DNA of 17,500 bases, taken from the NCBI GenBank assembly GCA_034096865.1, contig JAWQFJ010028847.1, positions 5,001 to 22,500 on the forward strand, in the 5' to 3' direction. The stretch comes from Theodoxus fluviatilis (Eukaryota; Mollusca; Gastropoda; Cycloneritida; Neritidae). Under the pieces are notes generated by a model. It did not search any database. It was given only the letters and a program-made list of their open reading frames with translations, and was not told the DNA's origin. Made by a program: the position numbers and the translations under genes. This document shows, piece after piece, positions 1-8,434 of this stretch. Each line of letters opens with the position of its first letter. Position 1 is the first letter of the stretch.

Positions 1-261
1 AATCCCTTCCTCAATATCTCTCTAAACCATGTGCACCTACACACCCGCTAGACAGCTACGCTCTTCCGCAGACACAAGAATCCTCAGGTTCCCGGAGGAC
101 CCTCCAGTTAAAAAAAAATTGGTGAACGCTCTTTCTTTTATCAGGCTCCCTCTATCTGGAATGACCTCCCCGCCTCTGTTCGTCACTCTACATCTCCCTC
201 GACCTTTCGCTCTGCTCTCAAAACTCACCTCTTCTTGAAATCGTTCCCGAATCCTGTCTAA
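1..261 (+). pseudogene. 3' end of a non-LTR retrotransposon ORF2, frameshifted
   Basis: Two reading frames together give the C-terminal tail common to many animal non-LTR retrotransposon reverse transcriptases. The first frame (about 1-115) reads through SSADTRILRFPE. After an A-run near 112-120 the frame changes and continues through SIWNDLPASVRHS and FRSALKTHLF to a TAA at 259-261. The A-run is the likely place of the frameshift. Only the tail is in the window; the endonuclease and polymerase domains would be off the left edge. The exact clade (CR1/L2/RTE-like) cannot be told from this tail. The copy is judged dead because of the shift. Confidence 0.72.
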
Positions 262-552
262 GTCTCTTCATCTTCCTCCTCTCACTGTTCTCTTTGTACT
301 AGCTTGCCTAGGCCCCCTACCATCATCCTGTCTCTCCTCCCCCTCTCCCCAGTTTCATGGTTAAGCGGTGACACTGTGCATCAGCTTGTAGAATGCCTGA
401 AGTGACTGTCTGACTCCTATGTTGTTGAGTTTGTTGAGTTACCTTTGATGTGATTGACTGCTGTTGTATATTGTAATGGTTGTTTATGTATGTGCCTTGA
501 GCATTTCTTAACTCATGGTAAGGCGCTATATAAATCCACACATTATTATTAT

Positions 553-556
<4 letters not shown>
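262..556 (+). mobile_element. 3' UTR and ATT tail of the same non-LTR retrotransposon
   Basis: After the ORF2 stop the sequence runs about 250 bases without coding content, then reaches GTAAGGCGCTATATAAAT and an ATT-repeat tail (542-556). A GGCGCTATATAAAT box followed by ATT repeats is typical of 3' ends of CR1/L2-like non-LTR elements in animals. It fixes the orientation (plus) and the insertion end. The adjoining (AC)n may have grown from the tail. Confidence 0.62.

Positions 557-614
<58 letters not shown>
557..614. repeat. (AC)29 dinucleotide microsatellite
   Basis: A perfect AC run of 58 bases directly follows the ATT tail of the retrotransposon remnant. Long perfect runs such as this are usually length-polymorphic. 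Confidence 0.97.
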
Positions 615-618
<4 letters not shown>

Positions 619-1586
619 TAAGTACATAATGTTCAGTCTCGATGTTCAAGCATTGGAGTGACAAACTGCATAAGACAACACACTTTGCTTTGATGAGGAT
701 GTTTACCTCGTCGGTCTCTGCTGGCTTTCAACTTTGGTCTCGTTTGAACTTGTTCAGAAATGTTCTTCGTGTCTCTCCAGGTCGCCTTAATAAATTCTGA
801 ACGGTCACTCTGGGCCTCCGCTTAAATTCCAAAACATTCTACATTAGGACTAAACACGGTCTGTGATCGCTAGAATTATCTCTCTCATATTTTCTCTTCC
901 TCATTCTGTCTGTTTCTCTCTCTCTCATTATCTCTCTCATATTCTCTTTCTAATTTTCTCTCTCTATTTTTCTTTCTCTCTATATATACGTTTTTATACT
1001 TGACTGCAAAATTTGTTTCCTTTTCATTCTTTCTGTAGCAGAAGTTTCTTTGTAGCACCGTCTGTCCAAAAATAGACAGCCAATCAATGAAGTAAACATT
1101 TGAAGGTGGACCAGTCAGAGAAGTCGTAAGTACGCTTGTGTAACAATTTTCTCCAACGTTGCGTCCCAGTGCAGTGTTCATTCATCTGTAAGAATGTCCA
1201 TGTTATAAACACAGTAAGGTTTCCACTGGAAGACTTACACTCTCAGCTTTCAAAAGATACCAATAACTCTATAATGTCAGAAACTGAAATCATTACCGGT
1301 TTTGCGGGGCTCAGTAACACATTGTCCTCGTGGTTTGATCTTCCAATTTTTTTACTTTCCTCTTGGTAAGCAGTATGATATACATTCAGATTCATCGCTT
1401 TTGCTGTCTATTTTGATCTTCAAATGGTGAGGGTTTCTTGAACTCATTCTGCTTCACACTAGTTTAACAGATAATTGTGCATCAGCATCAGCAAGAAGAT
1501 GTTCAACAGAGACCTGTCGCCGAAGGTGCCTTTCTTCGGTACATTGGCGAACCTGAAAGTAGCTGCTCATCTAAAAAAAAGTACTG
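615..1586. other. Intergenic stretch, with a pyrimidine-rich tract at about 880-990
   Basis: No convincing exon is seen. Between about 880 and 990 the plus strand is CT-rich, with two related copies of an ATTATCTCTCTCATATT-like string (starting near 875 and 928), so it is a degenerate CT repeat. Short open frames here have no recognisable protein. One frame just before the 21-bp minisatellite (1477 onward, QQRPVAEGAFLRYIGEPE) reads somewhat like protein but lacks clear splice signals. Confidence 0.5.
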
Positions 1587-1760
1587 TGCATGTAATCAGC
1601 CAACATGTGCATGTAATCAGCCAACATGTGCATGTAATCAGCCAACATGTGCATGTAATCAGCCAACATGTGCATGTAATCAGCCAACATGTGCATGTAA
1701 TCAGCCAACATGTACATGTAATCAGCCAACATGTGCATGTAATCAGCCAGCATGTGCATG
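1587..1760. repeat. 21-bp minisatellite, 8 copies
   Basis: Eight head-to-tail copies of a 21-base unit containing ATGTAATCAGCCAACATG, with a single base change in copy 7 (GTACATG) and copy 8 (GCCAGCATG). As 21 is divisible by three, all copies stay in frame. One plus frame reads CACNQPT eight times and is open from 1477 to 1791. The unit holds ACATGT palindromes at its joints. Near-perfect copies imply recent expansion. Confidence 0.95.
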
Positions 1761-3129
1761 TTTGATGTCAGCTTTTGGAAGTTGTTGTTGATGTTGTTGT
1801 CATTGCTGGAACTGACCGAAGAGACGGAAAAATGTAACTATCAGCCTTTTCCAGTAATTTTGACTTTATCCGTAAACACTGTGTAGATACCTCAAATATT
1901 GACCACGATTGATGCAAAACGAGAACATCTTGTGAGACCGATATGTCGACATCGCCTTTTATATGAATAGTATTGTAGACAAGGGTTCGCTTACAACGAA
2001 AGGTACAAACGTATCATGCAGTGCACTATAACAATGCTGAAAAAGTTACATATTTAAGGGTTGGACTCTATAAAAATTCTAAGCGCAAAGAAAACGACGA
2101 GAAATGGCATGCATTGCGCTTTTCGAGTGAAAATCTACTTTAGACAGCAATGGTCGTTTAACATGGGGCAGCTGTTTTACTTTCGTTGCATTGACCATTT
2201 TCTACTGCACTTTTGAATAGCCTTGTTTCGTTACATTATGGATGACATTTGACTTCAACTTGTGCGTTTCATATTTTAAAAAAGTATCTGGTGTCGATAG
2301 AAATAAACGATTTATCAATTTTGATTTTGTGTTTTGGGGGTCTTTTTCTTATCATCGCAATAGAGTGCCATTTCGAGAACGTAGATGCTCATCTCAGTGT
2401 GAATACCCATCTGAATTACAGGTCAACCTCATCTGAAAATGCACAAGATTGCAGAACATTTGAAATCCGACAGAAGCTTCATTGACATTGACCGAATGAG
2501 AAGTCATTCAACATTTTGGAACGGACCTGAGAGGCTGCAAAGGAAGAATTAGGCTGAGATATATTGGCACTTTATTGCCTCTTTGAAAAAAAATATATCA
2601 CGTGCCATATGAATTCATTTGGGAATATCATTGGAATAACATAGACACATACATACAATTCGAAATTAACCCACGATTTAACATCCTCCTCATACCCACC
2701 CTTCTCGCTTTTCTCGGGTTGTTGTTGGTTTAATATAGGAATACTTGTCAAGTTTTACATCAAACGTGTAAACACATTTCATCCTCTTAGCAGTCTGTTT
2801 CTTTTCCTTGTTTTCTATAACTCAGCCCAGTCTTCCTCACCTCGTCATCTAAAATCAATTTCAAAATATGCACATAATTTTAAAAAATACACCCGCAAAA
2901 AACCTTCCTTTCGTATCCTCCAAAATCTGCCTATTTTCTACCTACTGTGATGGTCCCCTATCTCGGAAGTTTCAGCAAAGTGAGACCGAGAGAGTTTTCA
3001 CTTTGAAGTTAGTGTCAGTGGAAGTGAAGATCTGGTGAGGACGGTGATTGTTCATCCAGGATTGAATGCCAAGGTGTCGTTGTTGTTTTGTACTGATCTT
3101 TCCTAAAGCCGGTACTTGACTGGTGTTTA
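1761..3129. other. Intergenic stretch with no recognised gene
   Basis: This region is AT-rich, holds only short random-looking open frames, and shows no clear exon, RNA gene or long repeat. A short GTT-rich run lies at about 1781-1802. Older transposon debris cannot be excluded. Confidence 0.45.
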
Positions 3130-3560
3130 CCAAGTTTTGGCAAAGACAGGCCAAGTATTCGCTCAACATTTGCCGGGTCTTGGGATATATTTGCTGACTA
3201 TTTAGTCGTCAACCGATTCTTAATTGGTTGTCGCCAAGACTTGGCAAATAGTTGCCAAGACTTGGGATATTGGCTCGACAGATAATGCCAATAGCTATTG
3301 GCGCAATATATTCATGAGATCCCTCTAGAGACCAATGGCGGAAAAAATCTGTCGCTTCGTTTAACACTTACTTGCACACGTACGGTATGGTCATGATGCC
3401 GATCAATGCCATATTGCATATGGTCTTTGTTTGCGAGATATTGGCTTAGTTTTGTCAAGCTATTAAGACGATAAATATTTACCAAGACTTGGTACAATAG
3501 TTGCCGAATTTTCTTCGAATGTTTGCCAATAAGTAATTTGCCAATACTTGGTGAGCATTA
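3130..3560. repeat. Field of dispersed CCAAGACTTGG palindromes
   Basis: The words GCCAAGACTTGGC (about 3233-3245), GCCAAGACTTGG (about 3254) and TACCAAGACTTGGTA (3480-3494) are centred on one odd base and are near-perfect palindromes. The flanking sequence has many partial matches: CAAGTTTTGGCAAAG near 3131, TTGCCAATAAG near 3523 and CCAATACTTGG near 3542. The first two copies are 21 bases apart. The region looks like a decayed short tandem repeat built on a TTGCCAAGACTTGG core. Confidence 0.6.
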
Positions 3561-3782
3561 GCCAGGATGTATGTGCCAAATATGAACAGGCTTAAGGGAA
3601 AGTTTCCATGGCCACTCCGGTGCAGCGGACCATGGCGAGTCAGACATGAATGGAGCGTCTTGTCAGTGAGGAATGTAACGAACGAGAGACTGTGACATAT
3701 CAGTTCCCAGGTAATTGCTGCAGGGGAACAACAGACACAATTCTAGATTGAAGTCCGAGACAACAGCTGCCTCCCGCTATAG

Positions 3783-3936
3783 GGGTGGACTCAACAGGTC
3801 GCTACGACGTGTCGCAGCCTGAACGCCTCTTCCCATCAGCATTGAAGTCCATCAAAAGCAACGAGGACCGACCGTCCCTTCACTTCGGACTGTACACGCA
3901 AGGGAAACACAGGCTTGTCCCGAAGTCCCTGCCGAG
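3783..3936 (+). CDS. Possible internal coding exon, unknown protein
   Basis: A plus-strand frame is open from 3752 and reads through YDVSQPERLFPSALKSIKS and DRPSLHFGLYTQGKHR. It ends exactly at a strong donor, CCGAG|GTGAGT (GT at 3937). Upstream, CTGCCTCCCGCTATAG gives an acceptor-like site at 3782. Codons are mixed and rich in C/G third positions, unlike the surrounding AT-rich DNA. The protein is not recognised and no partner exon was identified. It could be a pseudo-exon or a decayed transposon piece. Confidence 0.35.
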
Positions 3937-3958
3937 GTGAGTTCTGCCCTGTAACTCG

Positions 3959-4250
3959 TTTCGGAGGTGTCTCTCTATCAACGCTGTTGCCGCCATCCCT
4001 TCTGCAGTAACTGTTGTGAACCCCATCCCTTCCTCTGCATTCCTAGACTTGTGTTCTAAGTTTCGGAGGTGTCTCTCTATCAACGCTGTTGCCGCCATCC
4101 CTTCTGCAGTAACTGTTGTGAACCCCATCCCTTCTGCAGTAACTGTTGTGAACCCCATCCCTTCTGCAGTAACTGTTGTGAACCCCATCCCTTCTGCAGT
4201 AACTGTTGTGAACCCCATCCATTCCTCTGCATTCCTAGACTTGTGTTCTA
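3959..4250. repeat. Nested minisatellite: 30-bp units inside a 102-bp duplication
   Basis: A 30-base unit containing CTTCTGCAGTAACTGTTGTG occurs once in the first block (about 3998-4027) and four times in tandem in the second (about 4100-4219). Each block starts with the same TTTCGGAGGTGTCTCTC leader (3959 and 4061, 102 bases apart). Each ends with CCTCTGCATTCCTAGACTTG. A whole block therefore duplicated, and the 30-mer then expanded in one copy only. The 30-base period keeps frames open on both strands, which explains the long repeat-coded open frames here. Confidence 0.93.
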
Positions 4251-4554
4251 AGAACTTTAGTTCATGGGCGAGCATTCGCTGGAAGCTTTGAATAGACTCA
4301 AAAGAGACAGATCAGCAAACAACAACTTCTCTAAAGTACTAATCAGTCATAAATTAAAACTGGCCTATCATTAACTTAATTCTTCTAGTGCACGCTTAAC
4401 CCTTGCATGAAGATTTTACATCATACACTTTATTTGATTAACTCTTTGTTAAGTGTACTCTCATGACCTCTTCTACTGTTTTAGAGAGAATGAGATAGCG
4501 CGGAGGAAGGCAGGGACGGATATGTGTGCAAGTCAGGTCTCCTTGTCAAAGTCA

Positions 4555-4601
4555 TTCATAGTCTAGATGGATTCAAAGTCATTCATAGTACAGATGGATT
4601 T
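4555..4601. repeat. Short direct duplication
   Basis: The string AAAGTCATTCATAGT followed by AGATGGATT occurs twice, about 26 bases apart, with two mismatches between copies. It lies just downstream of the minus-strand exon candidate. Confidence 0.7.
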
Positions 4602-4753
4602 TTAAAATTCCACTTTGTGCGCCATTCCGGCAAGGTAGTCCGCAAAGCAGCTGGACCCTCTTGTTTTGGCATAGTATTCGCAGACCATCCGCTGGATGCG
4701 CTGATCTCGGGCCTCCTGTTTCCTCTGGTGTCTGGTGACGTCTTCGCCACAAA
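4602..4753 (-). CDS. Possible terminal exon on the minus strand, unknown protein
   Basis: Read on the minus strand, a pyrimidine-rich acceptor (GGGTTTTTGCTACAG) is followed by an open frame with charged, protein-like content: GEDVTRHQRKQEARDQRIQR, then MVCEYYAKTRGSSCFADYL and an end at HKVEF, stop at 4602-4604. Many codons end in G or C. No poly(A) signal is evident just downstream. The protein is not recognised. A plus-strand open frame over the same bases looks like its shadow. Confidence 0.35.
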
Positions 4754-4919
4754 CTGTAGCAAAAACCCTACATGTACCCAAATGTTTCATGTTTTTTCCC
4801 TCGGATGTATTTTTGCAGAGTGCAAGTGACGTTTGTTCAGACTGTACAAAGAAACATTTTCCAGGATCGCTAAATTTAGTTTAAACTTATGTTTAAGGTA
4901 TACTTGGACAGTTCGAGCT

Positions 4920-5105
4920 TCAGTCGCGTCAATAATTAATCGCGTAGATCTTCTGTCGCGTCGATGTTGTTGTATCACGATGTTATGTCGCATTTGATCT
5001 TTTTGTTAAAGATATTATGTTGTGTCGATATTTGGTCTTGTCGATCTTTTGTCGTTCCTCTTTCTGTCGTTCGATCTTCGATGTTTCCATCTTTTGTCGG
5101 CCACC
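4920..5105. repeat. Degenerate TGTCG/TCGAT-rich repeat
   Basis: The plus strand is crowded with GTCG and TCGAT words (CTGTCGCGTCGATG, TGTGTCGATATTTGG, CTTGTCGATCTTTTGTCG, CTGTCGTTCGATC and so on) with irregular spacing. It reads as an old microsatellite or minisatellite of a TGTCGATCTT-like unit. Confidence 0.6.
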
Positions 5106-5560
5106 AATCATCCTCGTAAACTATATAAGGCCACAACTTAACGAAACACTTCCACCATGTTATTAGAATTCTCCGCCACAGCGGAGTATAGTACAAGTCA
5201 CCGAACTCGTGACATACAATCTATTAAATTGAGTCCCACTGTCCAACACCCAGCAAAGGCTGTGCGGAGCCTTCAAACACGAAAAAGCATAATGACGATA
5301 GGGCAAAATTTTACATCTCGATGTCCTTGTCACCGACAAAGCATTCAGAGATAGGTGGATGGAGCCCAAGAGCTCATCAGCCTTTAAGGCCATTCAAGAC
5401 TACAACATACTTCTACCACATAACAATGCGCAATTAAAATATTAACTCAGATGAGGTAAGTGGAGAAATATCGAAAACAAAGAAAAACAACAAATAGTAC
5501 GACTCATAAACGAGAATAATACTCAGAATCTATCAAACATTTTATCACAGCTAGAGGATT
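5106..5560. other. Intergenic stretch with no recognised gene
   Basis: No protein or RNA gene is recognised. A small perfect hairpin, CTCCGC-CACA-GCGGAG, lies near 5170-5186. The remainder is AT-rich, with short random frames. Confidence 0.4.
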
Positions 5561-5661
5561 TTCAAAAATGCCAGACAGACTGCTCGACCCACTCTGTAGA
5601 TGAGCCAGTCGAGGGTACTCCACTAGAAGGGTCGCATAGTGAGCCTGCACTGGCAGAGAGT

Positions 5662-5665
<4 letters not shown>

Positions 5666-5709
<44 letters not shown>
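5666..5709. repeat. (AG)22 dinucleotide microsatellite
   Basis: A perfect AG run of 44 bases on the plus strand. On the minus strand it encodes alternating Leu-Ser and continues the SDSLS motif of the adjoining RNase H remnant in frame. Confidence 0.96.
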
Positions 5710-5714
<5 letters not shown>

Positions 5715-5905
5715 GAGATCAAGGGCTCTCTGCTCTTGTTGCTCCTTTACGGCATCCGGGGCTAGTTCCAATACGCTGAACTCGGCTGAGTAAACAGAGG
5801 TCTGGTCTGGCAACCTAACAGTGTGTGTTGTTGGGTCATGAGCAACAACAGCTGCCGCTACACGGGCGAAAGAAACTGAAGTCAGTGTCCAGATCGGTAC
5901 GGGCA
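5709..5905 (-). pseudogene. RNase H domain remnant of a non-LTR retrotransposon
   Basis: The minus strand reads ARVAAAVVAHDPTTHTVRLP, then DQTSVYSAE and ALDLSDSLS. This is the pattern of the RNase H domain found at the C-terminus of jockey-like non-LTR retrotransposons: an Ala/Val-rich strand, LPDQTS, a SAE with the catalytic Glu, and a strand ending in SDS with a catalytic Asp. The TD of the first catalytic strand is present nearby in another frame (TDLDTDFS), so a frameshift has occurred. The SDSLS codons run directly into the (TC)n repeat, and nothing after it is clearly RNase H. The copy is a decayed fragment. Confidence 0.62.
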
Positions 5906-6172
5906 GGCTTTGTCTGGTTTTTGAGACTACTAGCAAGAACCAGCTTACTGGAGGATGCTATTGATCATCACTATCAAACCTTACGTACCGAGGAGCGCAC
6001 CTTTATTTTCCATTTGTCTTCTTCACTTGTTTGCTTGCGCTATTTTCCCGCAGCTACCTGACGTCACTCACAAAAGTACGTCATATTTCACCTACCTGTG
6101 ACATGTGTTTCTGAATTAATTATTAAAAAGAGAACTGTGAGTAGGAAAAGAACACGTTTTATAGCAGTTTCA

Positions 6173-6310
6173 TCAACACGAGTGGGTTTTGGTTGAGGAA
6201 TACTTCTCAAAGAAAGTAAATGTGCAGAATGATATCCCATTGTTCTCGTAGAATGTAGCCTTAATGGTGGTCTCTCTGCGACCGAGAAAGACGTTCTTCT
6301 GTGCGGCCAT
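6173..6310 (-). CDS. Small open frame of 45 residues, doubtful
   Basis: The minus strand has ATG in a good context (AAGATGGCC, at 6310-6308) and a frame reading MAAQKNVFLGRRETTIK on to FFEKYSSTKTHSC and a stop. Codons look protein-like, and an acceptor-like CACAG lies just 5'. No family is recognised and the frame is short. It may be a first exon, a pseudogene piece or chance. Confidence 0.2.
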   Translation of the reverse strand: MAAQKNVFLGRRETTIKATFYENNGISFCTFTFFEKYSSTKTHSC

Positions 6311-6329
6311 CTTCTGTGATGGACACGCA

Positions 6330-7008
6330 TGTGCCTTCAGAGATCCAAGTCCCAAGCGCACAGGCGGCTGTAGATGGAGTTCAGGGAACGCCAGTTGTCA
6401 GGGCAGGAATAGGAGCAGACAGAGCCCTGCGTTTCCGCTCTCTCGCAGCGGCATGGCTTTGCAGCGGCCTCCATCGGGGGATGTAACAAGCAGACTCTAA
6501 GCACACCCATGAGAAACCAAGCTATCAAATTCAAAGCAGTATTTATATTTTAAAAAAACACAGGAACGAATGATTATTTTATTCTTATCATTGTGGGATA
6601 TTCTGCTATCTTTTTGGGGCACCCAAAACATATTGCTTTTTCCTCCCCATTACAAGAACAATCAAATGATGTCACTCTTTTTTTAGATTTCCCGCGGGGA
6701 AGAAAGAAACAAGACATGCTCTATCTCTGTATGATCTGGAGACGGTTTTGCGGTCATGCCAAGAACATGTCTTTTCTAAATTAAGGGTACGATCAGCAGT
6801 TTCCTAATTATGTTTCTGTAAGAAAGAAAAAGCCACTCGTAATTTCGTCAGTCAAGACATCAGAACTAGTACTGTCTAAAAGAAAACGGCCTGGGACTAC
6901 ACCTGACGTGCCGCGCTGTTTTCTCGTAGAGTCCCTGCGGGATTTTGGCCGAGGTCATCAACTCCAAACCACTACTCAAACGAAGCCACAAGCTTTCCAT
7001 GCAACCCT
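6330..7008. other. Intergenic stretch upstream of the CXorf65-like gene
   Basis: No clear exon is seen. A plus frame at 6301-6486 is GC-rich but has no recognised family. The promoter of the downstream gene should lie near the end of this stretch, but no TATA box or other element stands out. Confidence 0.4.
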
Positions 7009-7110
7009 TTGAAGCATCGAGTGAATTGGCCAGCACAGGTTTTGACCTGTCATAGAATATTTGGGGCAGCTCGGTTGTCGAACAAAGGAAGTCTCTTTGA
7101 TCCTGTCCTC

Positions 7111-7221
7111 ATGTTCATTCGTGTTATCCATGGGAAGGGCGCGGTGCTGTTGATCAACCCAGAGAGCCAAGTGCAACACATCATGGAATTATTACGAAGA
7201 CACTGTGACCTTGACTTCAAG
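7111..7221 (+). CDS. CXorf65-homologue-like gene, first coding exon
   Basis: The frame starts MFIRVIHGKGAVLLINPESQ, continues QHIMELLRRHCDLDFK and ends exactly at a donor, TTCAAG|GTGAGC (GT at 7222). It is 37 codons, phase 0. The MFI start followed by a short beta-strand, NP, and a helix with L..RR.C matches the N-terminal plan of the CXorf65-homologue family (Pfam Il2rg-type domain, PF15874) as I remember it. The ATG at 7111 is chosen because family members begin MFI, though the frame stays open upstream to 7009. The next exon (10867-11089) joins in phase. The family's function is not established; despite the Pfam name it is not a cytokine receptor. Confidence 0.68.
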
Positions 7222-7256
7222 GTGAGCATGTGTAGCTAGCAGGTTCGATTGCTTGT

Positions 7257-7580
7257 GGTGGTGATGATGGATGGATGGATCGACAGATGACTGATGATGG
7301 ATGGATGGAGCAATGAAGAGGGGAGGGATGGGTGGATAGATGAATGGACAGATGAATGGAGGATGGAGGAATGGAGGAATAAAAGGAGGGATGAAATAGA
7401 TAGGTGGAGTGATGCATATAGAAGGATTGATGGGTAGATTGATGGCTGATTGAATGACTGGATGGATCCATTGATGGATGGATGGACGGACAGATGGACG
7501 GACGGATGAATTAATGAATGCATGAATTAATCAATGCATGCATGAATAAATGTATGAATGAATGAATGAATGAAGTTACC
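7257..7580. repeat. Degenerate GATG/GGAT tetranucleotide repeat
   Basis: The plus strand is built of GATGGATG, GGATGGAG and GAATGAATG words with many substitutions. The composition drifts from GATG (left) to GAAT (right, ending in GAATGAATGAATGAATGAAG). Open frames on the complementary strand (His/Pro/Ser/Ile-rich) are produced by the repeat. Confidence 0.9.
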
Positions 7581-7862
7581 TGTACGCAAAAGTGGCCTAT
7601 CTGGGGTATGAACAGTAACTGCCCACTAAATCACTACCGTGTGTCAAGGTACTCGCCAGTTGTCGCCTCGAGTTCTCTAGTTATTCAAGTCTTACGAATC
7701 GCATAGAGACAAGCAGTGGTTGATGGTTCTGGTTACGATGGTAATCATGGAAACAAATGACCGGTATTTGTGATACGTCAATAATAAACCCTTTGAGAGT
7801 TCCTAAGTACGCCATATTCACGCTCAAGAGGAACGAAGAAGACAGGAGGTAAGTGACAATAA

Positions 7863-8297
7863 AGGGGGGTTGGGGGATGAGGGTGGGGGGTGGGGGATTG
7901 GGGTGGGCGGTGGCGGGTGGGGCAGGGGATGGGGGGTTGGGGTGGGGGTGGGGGGGTGAGGCAGGGGGTGGGGAATTGGGGTGGTGGGTGGTGGTGGGGG
8001 ATGGGGGCAGGGGATGGGGTGGATGGGGTGGGGGTGGGGGGGGTGAGGCAGGGGGTGGGGGATGGGGGCAGGGGATGGGGTGGATGGGGTGGGGGTGGGG
8101 GGGTGAGGCAGGGAGTGGGGGATGAGGGTGGGGAATTGGGGTGGTGGGTAGTGGTGCGGGATAGGGGCAGGGGATGGGGTGGATGGGGTGGGGGTGGGGG
8201 GGTGAGGCAGGGGGTGGGGGATGAGCGTGGGGAATTGGGGTGGTGGGTAGTGGTGGGGGATGGGGGCAGGGGATGGGGTGGATGGGGGGGGGGGGTA
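7863..8297. repeat. G-rich minisatellite, quadruplex-prone
   Basis: About 430 bases of the plus strand are nearly all G with T and A, made of runs of 3-12 G. Higher-order units start with GTGAGGCAGG (about 7956, 8044, 8103 and 8202) and contain GGGGCAGGGGATGGGGTGG. The many G-runs with short spacers fit the standard G-quadruplex pattern. As the array is intronic and sense-oriented, the pre-mRNA would carry it as well. Long Gly/Trp-rich plus and Pro-rich minus open frames here are artefacts of composition. Confidence 0.92.
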
Positions 8298-8434
8298 TAA
8301 GAATGGATGGGTTGTGGGGAGAAGAAGGTAGGCAAAGGCAGACTGGCATGATATAGGGAATCTAAATCACATGACTGGGTGCTGCTTTGGTGCATTAAAA
8401 CCGAGTAGGAAGCGTGCTTGCGCGCGGTGGAGAT

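Noticed and set aside
3880..4275. 131-residue minus-strand frame with MGFTTVTAEG repeats
   Set aside because: Translation of the 30-bp minisatellite; the period divisible by three keeps it open.
6301..6486. GC-rich plus-strand frame as an exon
   Set aside because: Overlaps the competing minus-strand frame, has no splice signals of quality and no recognised protein.
7231..7260. AGGTTCGATT string as a tRNA T-arm or SINE head
   Set aside because: No matching anticodon arm, acceptor stem or A box is present around it.
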